From Subtercola vilae (GTDB taxonomy: Bacteria; Actinomycetota; Actinomycetes; Actinomycetales; Microbacteriaceae), in contig NZ_QYRT01000005.1 of NCBI RefSeq assembly GCF_004923255.1, positions 108,212-172,211 on the forward strand: DNA of 64,000 nucleotides, read 5' to 3'. Each line of letters opens with the position of its first letter. Position 1 is the first letter of the stretch. This document shows, piece by piece, positions 50,420 through 59,334 of this stretch. The notes beneath the pieces are model-generated. The model was not told the origin of the DNA. It did no database searches and worked only from the letters and a program-made list of their open reading frames with translations. A program made the position numbers and the translations under genes.

Positions 50420-51955
50420 CTACCGCTTGAGGTCGCGGGTCGCGGGCCCCTCGAGCAGGGCACCCGACGCGTCGAAGCGCGAGCCGTGCAGAGGGCAGTC
50501 CCACGACGCTTCGGCGTTGTTCCAGGTCAGAACCCCGCCGAGGTGCGGGCACACAGCTGAGACCGCGCAGGTACGGCCGTCGACCGTCGAGACACCGGTG
50601 GGGCGGAGCCCCGCACGCCCGATCAACCCCTCGCGTTCGTGCGGCTCGGGCAGGGCATCCAGACCCGGGCCGAGCAGAGCCCCAGCCCACCCCTTCAGGG
50701 CCCACCAGCCCACCGCCGCGTTCGAGCCGAGGCCTGAGGCGATGGCCACCGGCAACGTGGCGCGGTGGTGCATGACGACGGCCCACTCGGGGCTGTCGCC
50801 GAGCACGTCACTGACGAGCGTGAGTGCGGCCATGACTGCGTTGGTCATACCCCACTTGTCGTACCCCGTCGCGAGGTAGATGCGACCGCGACCGCGGGGC
50901 AGCCAGCCGACGAACGGAACCCGGTGCGGCGTCTCGTAGTCTTGAGCGCTCCACGAATGGGTGGGCTGGGCGCCCGGAAAGTACCGTTCGGTCCACTCGT
51001 GCAGGTCGTCGATCATCAGCTGGGTCGACGGTTCGCGGCCGACCGGATGCCCGTTGCCGCCCACCAGCAACTGAACGCCGTCGCCCGCCTCGCCGAGCCT
51101 GGGCCTGACCGGCGCCGTTCGCAGCGACCGGCTCGGCGAGTCGACCGACAGGAACATGCCCTCGGGCAGCTGCGCCGCACCCGCACCACTGCCAGGCAGC
51201 GTGTACGACGTCACGTACGACCTCTTCGCGCTCAGCTTCGCGAAGTACAGCCCTCGATCGAGAATCGGCGAGCCCGTGGTGAGGTGCACATGATCGGTGG
51301 AGACCTCGCCCCGAGACGTGCGCACCCGCGCGGAGCCCGAATCTCTGGCACCCGCCTTCACCGCGACCACGCGGGTCTGGTCGACGACGACCCCGCCGAG
51401 TGCGCGAACGTCGGCGGCCAGTGCCGTGAGCACGTCGAGCGGGTCGAACTGCGCCTGCTCGGGCAGCACGACGGCCCCGAACGTCTCGAACGGCAGGTCG
51501 AGCTCGGCCGTGAGGCGAACATCCAGCCCCACCGAGCGCGCGACCCGATACTCCTTCGCGATCGTCGACACCCCGTCGGGCGTACCGGCGTAGCTGACGG
51601 CATCCCGAAACTGCACGGCGATGCCCCGTGATTCGATGTAGTCGAGCAGCCAGCGCTGGCCCGCGCGGTTGCCGTCGACGTAGGCCTGGGTCACGGCCTG
51701 GTAGGTGTGCGACGTGATGCTCTGCAGTTGGCTGCCCTGCAGCAGCGACAGCTTCGCTGTGGTGTTTCCGCTCGCTGTGGCGCCGATGAAGCGGGCCTCG
51801 AGCACGGCCACCTTCTTGCCGGCACGAGCAAACAGCAGCGCGGTGACCAGCCCGGTGAGGCCGGCTCCGACGATCACCTCGTCGTACTTTTCCCCGTCGA
51901 CGAACGGATCGGTACTGATCGGGTTCGATTCGGCCAGCCAGAGCGATGTCGTCAT
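50420..51955 (-). CDS. FAD-dependent oxidoreductase with C-terminal Rieske domain
   Basis: The 511-residue protein has a DAO/GlpO-type FAD domain (VIVGAGLTGLVTALLFARAGKKVAVLE-type dinucleotide motif at about 28-55) and a C-terminal Rieske [2Fe-2S] domain with the ligands in AVCPHLGG and DCPLHGSRFD. Such two-domain proteins oxidise amines or amino acids, but no specific substrate is recognisable. The start is ATG 51955, with TACTGT exactly 6 bp upstream. It is convergent with mak (24 bp gap) and followed on the same strand by no partner. Confidence 0.9.
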   Translation of the reverse strand: MTTSLWLAESNPISTDPFVDGEKYDEVIVGAGLTGLVTALLFARAGKKVAVLEARFIGATASGNTTAKLSLLQGSQLQSITSHTYQAVTQAYVDGNRAGQRWLLDYIESRGIAVQFRDAVSYAGTPDGVSTIAKEYRVARSVGLDVRLTAELDLPFETFGAVVLPEQAQFDPLDVLTALAADVRALGGVVVDQTRVVAVKAGARDSGSARVRTSRGEVSTDHVHLTTGSPILDRGLYFAKLSAKRSYVTSYTLPGSGAGAAQLPEGMFLSVDSPSRSLRTAPVRPRLGEAGDGVQLLVGGNGHPVGREPSTQLMIDDLHEWTERYFPGAQPTHSWSAQDYETPHRVPFVGWLPRGRGRIYLATGYDKWGMTNAVMAALTLVSDVLGDSPEWAVVMHHRATLPVAIASGLGSNAAVGWWALKGWAGALLGPGLDALPEPHEREGLIGRAGLRPTGVSTVDGRTCAVSAVCPHLGGVLTWNNAEASWDCPLHGSRFDASGALLEGPATRDLKR

Positions 51956-51961
51956 GCAGTC

Positions 51962-51967
51962 ACAGTA
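51962..51967 (-). promoter_or_regulatory. -10 box of the FAD/Rieske gene
   Basis: TACTGT on the minus strand, exactly 6 bp before ATG 51955, and just inside the end of the intergenic gap after corA. Confidence 0.5.
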
Positions 51968-51979
51968 CGCTCGACTCGC

Positions 51980-53161
51980 TCACAGCCAACCGCGCTTCTT
52001 GAACATGCCGTAAAGGCCTACACTGAGCGCCACCATCAGCCCGATCGCGGCCGGATAGCCCCACGTGAAGTGCAGTTCGGGCATGTTGTCGAAGTTCATG
52101 CCGTAGATTCCGGTGACCACCGTGGGGGCGAAGAAGATGGCGGCCCACGCCGAGATCTTCTTCACCTCATCGTTCTGGTGATTGCTCGTCTCGGCGAGCT
52201 TCTTCATGTCTTCGTTCTGCCGTTGCGCCACGAGGGTGGCGTTCACCGTCAGAATCTCGCGCAGGGTCTGCCGAAAGCCGTCGACGCGGTCGTTGACCAC
52301 GGTCACGTGGTCGGCGACGTCACGAAAGGCGCGTTTGAGTTCGAGAGTGCCCTCGACCTGCTCGAACAGTGTGCGGAGGTTCGTCAGCATGGCGGTGAGC
52401 GGAAGGGTGGCCCGCTGAAAGTCGAGCACCTCCTGCGAGAGTTCGTAGATGCGTCTCGAAACCGACGGGTCGCCTTCGAACACCTGTGCCTCGATCTGGT
52501 CGATGTCGGTCTCAAGCCCGGCGACGACAGGTGCGTACTGGTCGACCACCGCGTCCATGATGGCGTAGAGCACGGCCACTGGGCCGAGCGACAACAGTTC
52601 GGGCTCGCTCTCCATGCGGCGCCTCACCACCGACAGATCGGGCGACTCGCTGTGTCGAACCGAGACGACGAAGTTCGGCCCGACGAACAGGTGCAGCTCG
52701 CCGAACTCGACCTCTTCGCGCTCATCGACGTAGAAGGCTGCGCGCAGCACGACGAAGAGCACGTCACCGTAGCGCTCGAGTTTGGGCCGTTGGTGGGCCG
52801 CGACCGCGTCTTCGATGGCCAGTGGATGCAGACCGAAACTGTTCTCCATCGCCAACAGTTCTTCGGCACTGGGCCGGAAGAGGCCGATCCAGCCGAGCGA
52901 ATCGGGGATGGTTTCGAGTGCCGTGATGGCCTCGGCCGGCGATGCGGGCGACAGAACCCGCGTGCCACCGGAGTAGATGGCGTTGTCGATCGTGCTGTTG
53001 CGACGGGCCTCGGCGCGGGCATCCGGAGCCGAATCTGCCGCGAGGGCCGCCGTATCGCGCGAGGGGTTCTGGTGGTTGCTCGGCCGAATGGCCGTGATTC
53101 CCTTCATCACGCTCGAGAATTTCACACTCTTCACCGCACACCCGCTTTCGTCACCGCTCAT
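51980..53161 (-). CDS. corA: CorA-type magnesium/cobalt transporter
   Basis: The up-to-393-residue protein ends with two membrane helices bearing the CorA signature YGMNFDNMPEL (GMN at the pore mouth). Before it is the long cytosolic stalk with alternating charged helices (VVNDRVDGFRQTLREILTVN). It forms a pentameric Mg2+ channel. The first 70 residues are variable: ATG 53161 has a GAGG 4 bp upstream, but ATG 53107 is also possible. The mapped conserved part starts near residue 75. No Mg-responsive riboswitch is visible in the 150-bp leader. Confidence 0.92.
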   Translation of the reverse strand: MSGDESGCAVKSVKFSSVMKGITAIRPSNHQNPSRDTAALAADSAPDARAEARRNSTIDNAIYSGGTRVLSPASPAEAITALETIPDSLGWIGLFRPSAEELLAMENSFGLHPLAIEDAVAAHQRPKLERYGDVLFVVLRAAFYVDEREEVEFGELHLFVGPNFVVSVRHSESPDLSVVRRRMESEPELLSLGPVAVLYAIMDAVVDQYAPVVAGLETDIDQIEAQVFEGDPSVSRRIYELSQEVLDFQRATLPLTAMLTNLRTLFEQVEGTLELKRAFRDVADHVTVVNDRVDGFRQTLREILTVNATLVAQRQNEDMKKLAETSNHQNDEVKKISAWAAIFFAPTVVTGIYGMNFDNMPELHFTWGYPAAIGLMVALSVGLYGMFKKRGWL

Positions 53162-53312
53162 GCTGCCTCAGACAAGAATTCAGAATGACACACTTGTGCA
53201 CATTGCCGCGTGGCGTTTACCACACGTTCAGCTTCGTCTGGTTGGGTGGTACTCAGAAATACCCGCGATGCGCCTGACACCGCGGTAAAACTACCCGAAA
53301 CGGTTATCTTCG

Positions 53313-54332
53313 ATGGCTAGCAGCTTGGCCCAGTACGCTCGGCCAGACCACTTCATTCTGCACTTCAGTGACACACACTTCGTCGGCAATGACGACCTGC
53401 TGTACGGCAAGGTCGACAGCGAAGGCCATCTGCGCGAGATTCTCGCCGAATTGCATGCCTCGGGTTCACGCCCCGAAGCCATCGTCTTCACGGGAGATCT
53501 GGCCGACAAGGGTGATCCGAAGGCGTACGAGAAACTGCGCGCCATTGTCGAACCGGCTGCAGCTGAGCTCGGCGCCGAGGTTATCTGGGTCATGGGCAAC
53601 CACGACAACCGGGCGGCGTTTCGCGCAACCCTGCTCGACCAGCTGCCGTCGATGAAGCCGGTCGACCGCGTCTACGACGTGAACGGTCTCCGCATCATCA
53701 CGCTCGACTCCACTGTTCCCGGGTCGCACTACGGTGAGGTCACGCCCGAGCAGCTCGACTGGCTCGCCGAAGAGCTGTCGACGGCCGCGCCGCACGGCAC
53801 GATTCTCGCCATGCACCACCCGCCCGTGCCGAGTGTGCTCGATTTGGCCGTGATGGTGGAGCTTCGCGACCAGGCGTCCCTCGCCGAGGTCATCCAGGGT
53901 TCTGACGTGCGCTCGATCATCGCCGGCCACCTGCACTACTCCAGCATGGCCATGTTCGCCGGGGTTCCCGTGTCGGTCGCGTCAGCCACCTGTTACACGC
54001 AAGACCTGAACGTCGAGGTCGGCGGCACCCGCGCCCAAGATGGTGCGCAGGCGTTCAACCTCATCCATGTCTTCGAGAACACCGTGCTGCACTCGATCGT
54101 GCCCATCGGTCATTACCCCGAGGTCTCGTTCGTCAGCGCGGCCGAGACTGCCGACATCCTCGAGAAGGCCGGCGTCTCGTTCGCTCCCCCGGCCGGCGCG
54201 CCCGTCGTGGCCGAGGAGCCGCTCACCGTTCCCGCCATCGCTGCGGTCGCCGCGCCCGTCGCGGTCTCGGCGCCCGGCACCTCGGCAGAGAAGGTACTCG
54301 CGCCCGCTGCGGCGGTTCGCGTCTCCGTCTGA
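53313..54332 (+). CDS. CpdA/Rv0805-type cyclic nucleotide phosphodiesterase
   Basis: The 339-residue metallophosphoesterase carries the class III PDE metal set: FSDTHF (residues 18-23), GDLADKG, GNHDNR, the HH of MHHPPVPS and GHLHYSS. Relatives hydrolyse 3',5'-cAMP (Rv0805) but are promiscuous. A C-terminal 60-residue Ala/Val/Pro-rich tail extends beyond the fold. ATG 53313 has no strong ribosome site. It is separated by a strong double hairpin from the convergent Stealth gene. Confidence 0.88.
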   Translation: MASSLAQYARPDHFILHFSDTHFVGNDDLLYGKVDSEGHLREILAELHASGSRPEAIVFTGDLADKGDPKAYEKLRAIVEPAAAELGAEVIWVMGNHDNRAAFRATLLDQLPSMKPVDRVYDVNGLRIITLDSTVPGSHYGEVTPEQLDWLAEELSTAAPHGTILAMHHPPVPSVLDLAVMVELRDQASLAEVIQGSDVRSIIAGHLHYSSMAMFAGVPVSVASATCYTQDLNVEVGGTRAQDGAQAFNLIHVFENTVLHSIVPIGHYPEVSFVSAAETADILEKAGVSFAPPAGAPVVAEEPLTVPAIAAVAAPVAVSAPGTSAEKVLAPAAAVRVSV

Positions 54333-54343
54333 GCCTCTGCGTA

Positions 54344-54394
54344 GTCGGGGTGCATACCCGGTTGGGTAGCACCCCGACATAAGCGCGAACGCTT
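54344..54394. terminator. Strong double hairpin between convergent genes
   Basis: GTCGGGGTGC / GCACCCCGAC (10 bp perfect) encloses TACCC/GGGTA with a GGTT loop, giving a roughly 15-bp stem with one bulge (54344-54378). A smaller AAGCG/CGCTT hairpin (54381-54394) follows. It likely terminates both genes. Confidence 0.8.
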
Positions 54395-56032
54395 CTACTC
54401 GCCGGTCTCCCACGGTGCCGCGAACGGAAAGTACTGCTCCAGAAACAGCTGCACGATCGACGCGCGCTCCTCGGCCGAGACCTCGGGGTAGCTGCCATCG
54501 TTCAGGCAGAAGAAGTCGAACGAGCGCTTGTTGAGAAGCCCCGGCAACATGCCGAGCCCCGAACGCTGGGTGGTGTCGACGTAGCGAACCCGAGCGGCCT
54601 CCTGCACCACGGCCTGGCCCGTCATGAGCGCGTAGTAGTGGTACAGCGAGTTCGTCACTGAGATGTCGGTGCTCGACCGGAACCGGCTCGCCGCGGTGCG
54701 CGCGAAGTCGTCGGGAAACTCCCGCTCGAGTTCGGTGAGCACGCTGCGCCGAAGCGGCGCTGCCGCGTGCTCGAGGTGGCGCGTGATGATGCGACCGAAC
54801 TTCTCGAACAAGAGGCGACGATTGACCCGCGCCGCGTTCTCAAAACCACTGCGCTCGAGGTCGTTCTCACCGAGCCCGATGCGCGTCTGAGCTTCGATGA
54901 ACTTCGTGACCCCACCCGACGAGAAGAACATGTTCGGTTGTACGGGCCGGCCGAAGAACATGTCATCGTTCGAGTACAGAAAGTGCTCGCTGATGCCCGG
55001 GATGTTGTGCAGCTGGCTCTCGACGGCCTGCGAATTGTGTGTGGGCAACACCGACGGGTCGCTGAAGAACTCTTCGCTTCGAACGAAGGTGACGCGCGGA
55101 TGCTCGGCGAGCCACGTCGGCTTCGGAGAGTCTGTGGCGATGAAGATACGCCGCACCCACGGGGCGAACAGGTACACCGATCTGAGGGCGTACTTCAGCT
55201 CGTCGATCTGACGGTACCGGGCATCCGAATCGTCGCCGTCGCCCGCGACGTACTCGCTGGCCTGCGCCCTGCGTCGACGCTGGTACTCGATGTCGTTTCC
55301 GTCGACCCAGGAGAAGACCATGTCGATGTCGAACACCACGTCGGTGGCCTGCACGTCGAACATGCCGCGAAGGGTGTTCCAGCGCACGCCGTACAGGTCG
55401 ACGGTGGTGGGAATGGCTTCGCTGCGGGGCAGGATCTGCCGAGTGAGCGAGTTCTCGACCGGGCAGATGATGTTCTCGTCGTCGAAGCTCCACAGCTGCA
55501 GCTCGATGCCGATCGACGACCCGTAGGTGAGCCCGCCGATGGGTTCGACGCGGGGGCGATACACGCGGAAGATGCGCGCCTTTCGGCTCTCTGAAAGGCT
55601 TCCCTCACTGACCAGAACCGGCGGGCGCTTGGTGCCACGAACGGTCTTCAGTACCGTCTTCGAGTACATCGGCTCGTCTTCGCACGCCGCGGCCAGAGCC
55701 CCTTCGAGCTTTCGTCGCAGAGCTTTGTCGACGACGACGACCGGCCGTTCGTCGTTGCCGCGGATGAGAAAGAACGGTATCGCCGAATCAATCAGTGCGC
55801 GACGGACGAACAGCAGGTCTTCGACCATGGCGTCGTGCGGCGTGAGTGTGGTGTTGACGAGGGCGAGCATGCCCTTTCGCACGATGACGTCGGGGCGCCC
55901 GTGACGCTTCGGCCACGACCTCGGAGCCCCGGTGAGACCCGAGATCTCACCGAAGAGTTCTTCGGGAGCATCCGGTTCGAGCGAATTCTCGAGGGCGACG
56001 TTGTGGGTGGCGGCACTGCCGGTGGAGATCAT
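54395..56032 (-). CDS. Stealth family protein (sugar-phosphate transferase)
   Basis: The 545-residue protein carries the Stealth conserved regions: CR1 in DMVFSWVDGND (residue about 240), CR2 in RQIDELKYALRSVYLFAPWV, CR3 in SQAVESQLHNIPGISEHFLY and CR4 in CLNDG. The 230-residue N-terminal domain is variable. Stealth enzymes transfer hexose-1-phosphate to cell-surface polysaccharides, as in capsule and teichoic-like polymers. The ATG shares bases with the SNF2 helicase stop (TGATG), so it is translationally coupled to a very different protein. No capsule gene is nearby. Confidence 0.9.
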   Translation of the reverse strand: MISTGSAATHNVALENSLEPDAPEELFGEISGLTGAPRSWPKRHGRPDVIVRKGMLALVNTTLTPHDAMVEDLLFVRRALIDSAIPFFLIRGNDERPVVVVDKALRRKLEGALAAACEDEPMYSKTVLKTVRGTKRPPVLVSEGSLSESRKARIFRVYRPRVEPIGGLTYGSSIGIELQLWSFDDENIICPVENSLTRQILPRSEAIPTTVDLYGVRWNTLRGMFDVQATDVVFDIDMVFSWVDGNDIEYQRRRRAQASEYVAGDGDDSDARYRQIDELKYALRSVYLFAPWVRRIFIATDSPKPTWLAEHPRVTFVRSEEFFSDPSVLPTHNSQAVESQLHNIPGISEHFLYSNDDMFFGRPVQPNMFFSSGGVTKFIEAQTRIGLGENDLERSGFENAARVNRRLLFEKFGRIITRHLEHAAAPLRRSVLTELEREFPDDFARTAASRFRSSTDISVTNSLYHYYALMTGQAVVQEAARVRYVDTTQRSGLGMLPGLLNKRSFDFFCLNDGSYPEVSAEERASIVQLFLEQYFPFAAPWETGE

Positions 56033-58203
56033 CAGCGCACCCCCGCCAGCAGCGCGCGCTCGAGCAGGTGCACGAGGGCGTCGAGCTGAACGCTGTCGGT
56101 CGATGTGATGTCGACGTCAGACCCGTCGAGAGCGCGGGCGGCGAGGCCCTGTTTGCTGTCGATGAGTTCGGCGATCTTCGAGTCGATGGTCTGGGCGGCG
56201 ATGATGCGCCACGCGGTCACCGGCTCGGCCTGGCCGATGCGGTGCACGCGGTCGATGGCCTGGGTCTGTTCGGCTGCAGTCCACGAGAGTTCGGCCAGCA
56301 CGACGTTCGAGGCGGCCTGCAGGTTCAGCCCCACGCCGGCGGCGGTGAGCGAACACACGGCCACAGAGACGGCTGGGTCGTTGTTGAACGCGTCGATCTG
56401 CGTCTGCCTGAATGTAGCGCTCTGGTCGCCGCGAATCGAGATGGTCTTCAACCCCGCCTTCGCCAGCGCCTCTTCTGCCTGGTTCATGACGTCGATGTGC
56501 TTGGCGAAGAACACCACCTTGCCCACCGAGCGGGCCAGCTGCGCGGCGTAGTCGGCGGCGAGGCCGGCCTTGGCCTGGCCGATCTTCCGCACCATGGTGA
56601 ACACGTTCTCGCCCGACGACGACGCCTTCGACTCTTCGAGCTCGGCCTTGGCGACCATGCGCATGAGTTCGGGGTTGGGGCCGTCTGACGTGTCGTAGCT
56701 GGCGCCGACGGCACTGGATGCCGAGCGGCGGTATCGCGTGACCAGACGCTTGCCCAGCTCAGCTTCGGCCTGGCGAATGGATCGGCCGAGGTCATCGTCG
56801 AGTTCAACCGGCAGATCGACGACCCGCTTCGCCGGCAGGTCGGCTGCAACGTCGACCTTTTTGCGGCGCACGATGCCCATGTCGATGACGGCCTCGCGCG
56901 CTTCGGCGAAGAAGCCGAAGTCGGCCGGGGTGAGCCCGGTCTCTTCGAGCTTCTCCATGAGCCCGGCGGTGGGTTTGTCACCGTCGATCCAGCCGAGGTA
57001 CTGCCAGATGGCGCGAAAGTCGTCGACGTCGTTGATGAGCGGGGTGCCGGTGAGAGCCATCATCAGGGGGTCGCCGCCGGGTGCGAACTGGCGGATGCGG
57101 TCGGCGAGGGCGAGTACGTTCTTCGAGCGCTGCGACTGCAGGTTCTTGATGAAGTGGGCCTCGTCGACGACCATGCCGCGAAAGCCGAGCGAGCCGAGCC
57201 AGGCGAGGTGGCGGTCGAGAACGTCGTAGTTCACGATCACCACGTCGGCGAAGGCGTCGAGATTGGCGCCGTCGCCCTGAATGACCGTGGCGCGGCGGTG
57301 CGGGGTCCAGATCTCCACTTCACGGGCCCAGTTCATCTTCACGACGTTAGGAACGACCGCGAGCAGTGGGTACGAGTCAGACACGCTGGCGGCGAGCAAT
57401 GACTGTGCGGTCTTGCCGAGCCCTGGTTCATCAGCGAGCAGAAAAGAGCGGTGACCGGCGGCGACAGAGGCGATGAACCGCGCCTGGTGGTGCATGAGCT
57501 CGCGACCGGGAGGCGAGATGCGGTCGATGGTCGGGGCGGGCGGCAGATCCATGCTGGCCACGGTTCCACCGGAGCCGTACTCGAACGCCCGGTAGAGCGG
57601 GCCGAGCAGTTCCCAGCTCGACAGGCGCCCGCGGGAGGCGGGCTTCTGCGCGGCCGCGGCGTTGAAGTCGGGAGCGAGAAAGGGGTTTGCGAGCTGGCGG
57701 GCCTTGACCGACTGCGGCATGACCTGGCGTTCGGCGAAGTCTGCGGCAAAACCGGGAGCAAAACCGGCGCCCGAGCCGAACCCGGCGGCGAAAGGCGAAG
57801 CAGCAACCGGTGCCGGTGCCTCTTCTTCTGGAACCTCGATGCCGGCATCCGTCAGGTATTCGCGGCGCATGCGCTGCGCCACCGGCGACACCGCGGCGTC
57901 GCTCTCGAGCAGGGTGATGAGCGAGGTGTCGCGGGCGGCCGTCTGGGCCAGGATGCCCGCGATGCCGTCGAGGCGTTTCAGCTGCTCGGCACGTTCGCCG
58001 TCGCCGAGCTCGGCATCACCCTTGATGCGGGCCCGCTCTTCGCGCATGAGCAGCGCGACAACCAGAAACTTGGTGCGGTTCGACGGAACGACCTTGCCGC
58101 GCTGAGCTGCGGCCTCGACCTCGCGCACCTTGCGCGCGAGAATCGGAATGAGACCGGTGTTGTCAACAGTGCGGGTAGATCGGCGGGCGCCTGATCGGGA
58201 CAT
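56032..58203 (-). CDS. SNF2-type DEAD/DEAH helicase-like ATPase
   Basis: The 723-residue protein has a 250-residue N-terminal region (charged helices, then an Ala/Pro/Gly-rich linker at 125-160) before the helicase core: Walker A ADEPGLGKT (about 257-265), VVDEAHFIKNLQSQRSKN, MALTGTPLINDVDDFRAIW, and motif VI in AEQTQAIDRVHRIGQAE. SNF2 ATPases translocate on DNA to remodel bound protein; bacterial members such as RapA act on RNA polymerase, while others act in defence. The start ATG 58203 has AGGAGGAG immediately upstream. Which type this is cannot be settled from the sequence. Confidence 0.9.
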   Translation of the reverse strand: MSRSGARRSTRTVDNTGLIPILARKVREVEAAAQRGKVVPSNRTKFLVVALLMREERARIKGDAELGDGERAEQLKRLDGIAGILAQTAARDTSLITLLESDAAVSPVAQRMRREYLTDAGIEVPEEEAPAPVAASPFAAGFGSGAGFAPGFAADFAERQVMPQSVKARQLANPFLAPDFNAAAAQKPASRGRLSSWELLGPLYRAFEYGSGGTVASMDLPPAPTIDRISPPGRELMHHQARFIASVAAGHRSFLLADEPGLGKTAQSLLAASVSDSYPLLAVVPNVVKMNWAREVEIWTPHRRATVIQGDGANLDAFADVVIVNYDVLDRHLAWLGSLGFRGMVVDEAHFIKNLQSQRSKNVLALADRIRQFAPGGDPLMMALTGTPLINDVDDFRAIWQYLGWIDGDKPTAGLMEKLEETGLTPADFGFFAEAREAVIDMGIVRRKKVDVAADLPAKRVVDLPVELDDDLGRSIRQAEAELGKRLVTRYRRSASSAVGASYDTSDGPNPELMRMVAKAELEESKASSSGENVFTMVRKIGQAKAGLAADYAAQLARSVGKVVFFAKHIDVMNQAEEALAKAGLKTISIRGDQSATFRQTQIDAFNNDPAVSVAVCSLTAAGVGLNLQAASNVVLAELSWTAAEQTQAIDRVHRIGQAEPVTAWRIIAAQTIDSKIAELIDSKQGLAARALDGSDVDITSTDSVQLDALVHLLERALLAGVR

Positions 58204-58230
58204 GCTCCTCCTGTGGAGTAGTGAGCCGAA

Positions 58231-58250
58231 GCTGGCGTCTGCACGCCAGC
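58231..58250. terminator. Hairpin upstream of the helicase gene
   Basis: GCTGGCGT-CTGC-ACGCCAGC, a perfect 8-bp stem with a 4-nt loop, in the gap between the small membrane gene and the helicase start. It may end the upstream operon or form part of the helicase leader. Confidence 0.45.
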
Positions 58251-58369
58251 ACGAGGTTCACACCGGCAGTCAGGGCCGAGCAACATTCTGCGTGTTTGAA
58301 TTCAACGCATGACGGTCGGCGCTAGAGCAACTGCGCGGTGCATACACCATTCTACCCGACGCGGGCGGG

Positions 58370-58774
58370 TTACTTCTTCGTCGACACGGGAATCTTGATC
58401 AGCAGGCCCGCGGCCACGAAAATGACCGCCGCGGCAAGGTGCATGACGTCCCACAGAAGCACGTCGAACGTGAGCGGGTACACGGGATTCCAGATCACAG
58501 CGATGGGCACCAACCCGATGAGCCACCACCATTGCCTGGCCTGCCAGGCGAAGACGCACACGATCAGCGCGAGAATGCTGATGGCGTACTGAAAAATGGT
58601 GAACCAGCCTGAGTTGAGCACGGCGACGGCGGCCAGCAGGATGATCGCACCCAGCAGTCCCGGCGCCAGCGCGGTTCTGGTGAAGGTGGGGTATCGGGAC
58701 TGGGTTGCGCTGCCGGGCCGGCGTGCCGGCGGTTGCACGGGCCGGCGGTTCGGCTCGCGGTACGACTTGCTCAC
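58370..58774 (-). CDS. Small membrane protein (DUF6804-like)
   Basis: The 134-residue protein has a basic, proline-rich N-terminus and four hydrophobic helices with the motif WWWLIGLVPIAVIWNPVYPL, which resembles DUF6804. The function is unknown. I take GTG 58774 because it overlaps the UPF0303 gene stop as GTGA; a longer reading would run into that gene. Both genes are likely co-transcribed. Confidence 0.7.
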   Translation of the reverse strand: MSKSYREPNRRPVQPPARRPGSATQSRYPTFTRTALAPGLLGAIILLAAVAVLNSGWFTIFQYAISILALIVCVFAWQARQWWWLIGLVPIAVIWNPVYPLTFDVLLWDVMHLAAAVIFVAAGLLIKIPVSTKK

Positions 58775-59262
58775 TGCTCGCCCCGCAACCACGTGAGGGC
58801 TTCGACGACGAGGTCGTGGTCGTCAGCCTGAGCGAGGCCCGAGACTCCGACGATCCCCACGATGGAGCCGCGAACGCGAATCGGAAATGCGCCGCCGTGG
58901 GCAGAGAACTGGTTCGGGTCGAGCCTCGAGCTCGCCTCGAACGTGGTGCCCCGCGAACGAAAAAGGGTGCCCACGGTGAACGAGGCCTCATTGAACCGCC
59001 GCACCACGTTGAACTTGCGTTCGAGCCAGCCGTCGTTGTCAGCCGACGAGCCGCTCAGGCCCGCGTGGAATACGCGCTGCTGCCCGAAGACGATCGAGAT
59101 GGCGATGGGCAGGTCTTGTTCGAGTGCGCCATCGCGAAGGCGCGAACCGACGGCCCACGCATCGTCGTAGTCGAACGATTCGAACTGCAGCAGACGCTCC
59201 TGTGCCCGTAGACGTTCGAGGTGTTCGGCTTCGTCGAAAATGGCATCGTCTCGTGAGGGCAT
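58771..59262 (-). CDS. UPF0303 / heme-degrading-domain protein (GlcG/HbpS-like)
   Basis: The 163-residue protein belongs to the UPF0303 group of the GlcG/HbpS fold: FDYDDAWAVGSRLRDGALEQ, PIAISIVFGQQRVFHAGLSG and the late SAHGGAFPIRV loop. HbpS relatives bind or degrade heme and sense oxidative stress, but UPF0303 members have no proven role. No cysteine or obvious heme motif is present. The start is ATG 59262, with TAGGCT 7 bp upstream. It leads a two-gene operon with the small membrane protein. Confidence 0.8.
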   Translation of the reverse strand: MPSRDDAIFDEAEHLERLRAQERLLQFESFDYDDAWAVGSRLRDGALEQDLPIAISIVFGQQRVFHAGLSGSSADNDGWLERKFNVVRRFNEASFTVGTLFRSRGTTFEASSRLDPNQFSAHGGAFPIRVRGSIVGIVGVSGLAQADDHDLVVEALTWLRGEQ

Positions 59263-59269
59263 AAGCCCT

Positions 59270-59275
59270 AGCCTA
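59270..59275 (-). promoter_or_regulatory. -10 box of the UPF0303 operon
   Basis: TAGGCT on the minus strand, 7 bp before ATG 59262. Confidence 0.5.
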
Positions 59276-59334
59276 GAACGAATAACTGCACGCCAGCCCG
59301 CTCCTCAGGCCGCACCCGAGACCGAAAGCACCAC

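Noticed and set aside
53162..53312. M-box or other Mg riboswitch upstream of corA
   Set aside because: The 150-bp leader lacks the stacked helices and conserved loops expected; no strong hairpin was found.
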